Positions 6,040 to 8,747 of a stretch of DNA of 8,747 nucleotides are shown here, one piece after another. The notes under the pieces were generated by a model, which did no database searches, had not been told where the DNA came from, and saw nothing but the letters and a program-made list of their open reading frames with translations. Position 1 is the first letter of the stretch. Every line of letters begins with the position of its first letter. A program made the position numbers and the translations under genes. The DNA comes from JBFWNZ01 sp050250795 (GTDB lineage: Bacteria; Pseudomonadota; Alphaproteobacteria; UBA8366), in contig JBFWNZ010000152.1 of assembly GCA_050250795.1 (NCBI GenBank), forward strand, positions 1 to 8,747, in the 5' to 3' direction.

Positions 6040-8301
6040 ATGCAGGACGATATGATGGCCGCTCCGGGCGATGAGGCCGCGGTACAGCCGCGCGTGCTGG
6101 CCCGGCTCTCGCAATGGCTCTCGCGGCGTATCGTGCACCGGTCCGTGGCCTTGATGCTGGCCGGTGCCGCGCTGGCGGCGGGGACGGCGACCTTTGCGGC
6201 CTTTCGCGGCGTCCCGCCCATAGGCGGCGATCCCAATCTGGTCCTGGCGCTGCTGACCCTCGATCTCGTGCTGCTGCTGCTGCTGGCCTCGATGATGGGC
6301 TGGCGGCTGGTGGCGATCTGGGCGGAACGCCGGCGCGGGTCGCCGGGGTCGCGGCTGCATGTGCGGCTGGTTCGCCTGTTCGGCATCGTCTCGGTGGTGC
6401 CGGCGATCATCATGGCGCTGTTCTCGGTCCTGCTGTTCAATTTCGGGATCGAGGCTTGGCTGAGCGAACGGGTCCGCACGACGCTCAACGAATCGGTCGC
6501 TGTCGCAGAGGCTTATTTGCAGGAGCACAAGCAGAACATCAAATCGGATGTTCTGGCGATGGGGCGGGATCTGGGGCTGGACGCGGCGATCTTCCACGAC
6601 CGGCCGCAACTGCTGGAACAGGCGATCAATTTCCAGGCGGCGCTGCGGGATTTGAGCGAAGCGGTCATTTTCGAGGCAAGCGGACGGGTTCTCGCCCGAT
6701 CCGGGCTGACCTACGTCCTGGAGTTCGAGCCGATCCCGAACGATGCGCTCGAAGCGGCGCGGGCGGGGGAGGTCGCGATCCTGACCAGCAAGCACGAGGA
6801 TCGCGTGCGCGCGCTCGTGCGCCTCGACAACATGATGGACAGCTACCTCTATGTCGGCCGCTACGTCGATCCCCAGGTTCTCCGGCATATGGAGCGGGCG
6901 CGCGGCGGGCTGGAAGGGTTCGAGAAGCTCGAGGGCGAGCGGGCCGGGCTGCAGATCGGCTTCGCGGCCCTCTATGTCGTGATCGCCATGCTTCTCCTGC
7001 TGGCTGCGGGATGGGTCGGGATCAACGTCGCCAGCGGGCTGTCCGAACCGCTCGGCACCCTGATCTCTGCGACCGAGAAAGTGCGCGCCGGCGATCTCGG
7101 CGTGCGGGTTCCCGAAGACGGCGCGCCCGATGAGATCGGCACGCTCAGTCGCGCGTTTAACCGGATGACCAACGATCTGGCATCCAACCGGCAGGAACTG
7201 CTGCAGGCGAACCGGCAACTCGACGAACGGCGCCGCTTTACCGAGACCGTTCTGACCGGCGTCTCGGCCGGCGTGATCGGGCTGGACGCGCAGGGCAATA
7301 TCGACCTGCCGAACAGGTCGGCTTCGGAACTGCTGGGAATCGACCTGGAACGGGCGAAGGGGCAGCCTTTGGCAACGGTCGTGCCCGAGATCGGCGGTTT
7401 GATCCCGGCCGCGCTCAACGCGCGGCGGTCGCGGGCATACGAACAGCAGATCGGCTACCAGCGCGGCAGCGAGAATTGCAGCCTTCTCGTGCGGATTGCG
7501 GTGGAACGCGACGGGGGGACGGTGATCGGCTACGTCGTGACCTTCGACGACGTGACGGAGCTGATGTCGGCACAACGCAAGGCCGCCTGGGCGGATGTCG
7601 CACGCCGGATCGCGCATGAGATCAAGAACCCGCTGACGCCGATCCAGCTTTCGGCCGAGCGCATCAAGCGCAAGTATTTGCGGGAAATCGCCAGCGATCC
7701 CGAGACCTTCGTGATCTGCACGGATACGATCGTGAAGCATGTCGGCGACATCGGCCGGATGGTCGACGAGTTTTCGAGCTTCGCGCGGATGCCGGCACCG
7801 ACGATCCGGGTCGAGAACCTCAACGAGCTATGCCGCCAGCAGGTTTTCCTGCAGCGATCCGCGCATGTGAAGATCGAGTTCGCGACCGATCTTCCATCGA
7901 CGCCCGTCTTTGTGCGGTGCGACGGGCGCCAGATTGCGCAGACCGTCACGAATCTGCTGCAGAATGCCGTCGATGCGATTGTCGGGCGCGAGGGCGAGGA
8001 CTTGCCGCTGGGCCGGATCGAATTGCGGCTTTCCCATGCCGAAGACCGTACGACGATCGCGATCCTCGACAATGGCCGCGGCCTGCCCAAGGAAGGGCGC
8101 GAGCGGTTGACCGAGCCCTATTTCACCACCCGCCAGAAGGGGACGGGGCTTGGGTTGGCGATCGTGAAGAAGATCATGGAGGATCACGGCGGTGAGTTGG
8201 TGATGGAGGACAGACCCGGCGGCGGGGCGGCGGTCAGCCTCATTCTTTCAGGCCCGCTTGCCGATCCGGCAAGCGAGGCCGGTCAAGGCACAGCGGCCTA
8301 A
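6040..8301 (+). CDS. ntrY: Membrane nitrogen sensor histidine kinase NtrY
   Basis: NtrY is an inner-membrane histidine kinase that phosphorylates NtrX and has been linked to nitrogen and, in some species, redox or microaerobic control. Its 753 residues show membrane segments near 37-57, 67-95, 113-135 and 306-328. The stretch of about 170 residues between the last two should be periplasmic. Then come HAMP (about 329-382, SGLSEPLGTLISATEKVRAGDL), PAS (about 398-505, FTETVLTGVSAGVIGLDAQG), the phosphoacceptor helix RRIAHEIKNPLTPIQLSAER (522-541) with H526, and the ATPase domain: N box NLLQNAVDAI with N642, DNGRGLP (677-683), PYFTTRQKGTGLGLAIVKKI (693-712). All catalytic boxes are intact. The start is uncertain: ATG codons at 6040, 6052 and 6055 share the frame, and AGGA (6044-6047) favours the latter two. 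ntrX follows 11 bases after the stop. Confidence 0.95.
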   Translation: MQDDMMAAPGDEAAVQPRVLARLSQWLSRRIVHRSVALMLAGAALAAGTATFAAFRGVPPIGGDPNLVLALLTLDLVLLLLLASMMGWRLVAIWAERRRGSPGSRLHVRLVRLFGIVSVVPAIIMALFSVLLFNFGIEAWLSERVRTTLNESVAVAEAYLQEHKQNIKSDVLAMGRDLGLDAAIFHDRPQLLEQAINFQAALRDLSEAVIFEASGRVLARSGLTYVLEFEPIPNDALEAARAGEVAILTSKHEDRVRALVRLDNMMDSYLYVGRYVDPQVLRHMERARGGLEGFEKLEGERAGLQIGFAALYVVIAMLLLLAAGWVGINVASGLSEPLGTLISATEKVRAGDLGVRVPEDGAPDEIGTLSRAFNRMTNDLASNRQELLQANRQLDERRRFTETVLTGVSAGVIGLDAQGNIDLPNRSASELLGIDLERAKGQPLATVVPEIGGLIPAALNARRSRAYEQQIGYQRGSENCSLLVRIAVERDGGTVIGYVVTFDDVTELMSAQRKAAWADVARRIAHEIKNPLTPIQLSAERIKRKYLREIASDPETFVICTDTIVKHVGDIGRMVDEFSSFARMPAPTIRVENLNELCRQQVFLQRSAHVKIEFATDLPSTPVFVRCDGRQIAQTVTNLLQNAVDAIVGREGEDLPLGRIELRLSHAEDRTTIAILDNGRGLPKEGRERLTEPYFTTRQKGTGLGLAIVKKIMEDHGGELVMEDRPGGGAAVSLILSGPLADPASEAGQGTAA
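6044..6047 (+). promoter_or_regulatory. Possible ribosome binding site that would move the ntrY start
   Basis: AGGA lies four bases before the ATG at 6052 and seven before the ATG at 6055, the latter a normal spacing. The only purine-rich match before the ATG at 6040 is another AGGA at 6022-6025, 14 bases away, which is too far. If the downstream starts are used, the protein loses four or five residues and nothing of the first membrane segment. Confidence 0.45.
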
Positions 8302-8312
8302 CGGCGGGGCGT

Positions 8313-8747
8313 ATGGCAAGCGATATTCTGATCGTTGACGACGAAGCGGACATCCGTTCGCTGATCGCAGGCATTCTCGAGGACGAAGGCTATGAGACGC
8401 GCACGGCCGCGAGCAGCGGCGAAGCCTTCGAAGCCATCGGCCTGCGGCAGCCGAATCTGATCATTCTCGACGTCTGGCTGCAGGACAGCCGGCATGACGG
8501 GCTGGAGATGCTCGAGATCATCCGCCGCGAGAATCCCGATCAGCAGGTGGTGATGATCAGCGGCCACGCGACCTTCGACATGGCGGTCAGCGCGACCAAG
8601 CGAGGCGCCTACGATTTCCTGACCAAGCCCATCAAGATGGATGTCCTGCTGCATACCGTGGAACGGGCGGTGGAGGATGCGCGGCTGCGCCGCGAGAACC
8701 GTGAACTGCGGGCGGTCTCGGGGGGACCGGACGAACTCATCGGCGTG
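8313..8747 (+). CDS. ntrX: Nitrogen regulation response regulator NtrX, N-terminal part (cut by the right edge)
   Basis: NtrX is the response regulator partnered with NtrY. 145 codons are present without a stop. They cover a complete receiver domain: ILIVDDEADIRSLIAGIL with acidic residues D9, D10 and E11, phosphorylation site D53 in IILDVWLQDSRHDGLEML, T/S switch S83 in MISGHATFDMA, and K105 in DFLTKPI. The insertion WLQDSRHDG after the phosphorylated aspartate is characteristic of NtrX and separates it from NtrC. A helical linker (EDARLRRENREL, about 121-132) and GPDELIGV lead towards the AAA+ domain, which lies outside the window, so its GAFTGA loop and DNA-binding part cannot be checked. 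The start follows the ntrY stop by 11 bases. Its ribosome binding site is poor (GGGG at 8306-8309, three bases away), which suggests translation depends partly on ntrY read-through. Confidence 0.93.
   Translation, partial: MASDILIVDDEADIRSLIAGILEDEGYETRTAASSGEAFEAIGLRQPNLIILDVWLQDSRHDGLEMLEIIRRENPDQQVVMISGHATFDMAVSATKRGAYDFLTKPIKMDVLLHTVERAVEDARLRRENRELRAVSGGPDELIGV

Noticed and set aside
5932..7740. A 602-codon open frame antisense to the 5' three quarters of ntrY.
   Set aside because: It has the same skewed composition (many Arg, Gln, His, Pro), no domain, and lies opposite an intact, clearly conserved kinase gene.

Overview
The window looks like a stretch of core chromosome from a high-GC alphaproteobacterium, possibly Rhodospirillales-like. 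Three things support this: a fused ispD-ispF gene, the gene order dusB (nifR3)-ntrB-ntrC-ntrY-ntrX known from alphaproteobacteria, and dense coding with strong G/C bias at third codon positions. The genus cannot be named from the sequence alone. I see no mobile element, tRNA, rRNA, CRISPR array or sign of recent transfer.

Layout. Bases 1-1342 are read leftward. They hold ispDF, a bifunctional enzyme of the MEP isoprenoid pathway, whose stop codon overlaps by one base the start of pgpA (phosphatidylglycerophosphatase A), which runs off the left edge. After a 98-base divergent gap, everything else reads rightward: an integral-membrane protein of the CcsA/HemX/YpjD cytochrome c assembly superfamily (1441-2268), a 101-base gap with a good housekeeping promoter, then dusB, ntrB and ntrC packed tightly (4-base overlap, then a 3-base gap). 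A 104-base gap with two perfect GC-rich inverted repeats follows, then ntrY and, 11 bases later, the first 145 codons of ntrX, cut by the right edge. No gap exceeds 105 bases.

How the genes work together. DusB reduces uridines in tRNA and is the usual first gene of the ntrBC operon. NtrB is a soluble PAS-containing histidine kinase and NtrC its sigma-54 activator with an intact GAFTGA loop; together they run the nitrogen-limitation response. NtrY is a membrane histidine kinase with four predicted TM segments, a periplasmic domain, HAMP and PAS, and NtrX is its partner regulator. The gap between ntrC and ntrY is the one place in the cluster where transcription could be attenuated or re-initiated.

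I found no undescribed system. The points worth a second look are small-scale: palindromes placed between the -35 and -10 elements of two candidate promoters, the hairpins between ntrC and ntrY, and a CcsA-superfamily protein without the tryptophan-rich heme motif. Very long open frames antisense to the ntr genes are best read as composition artefacts.
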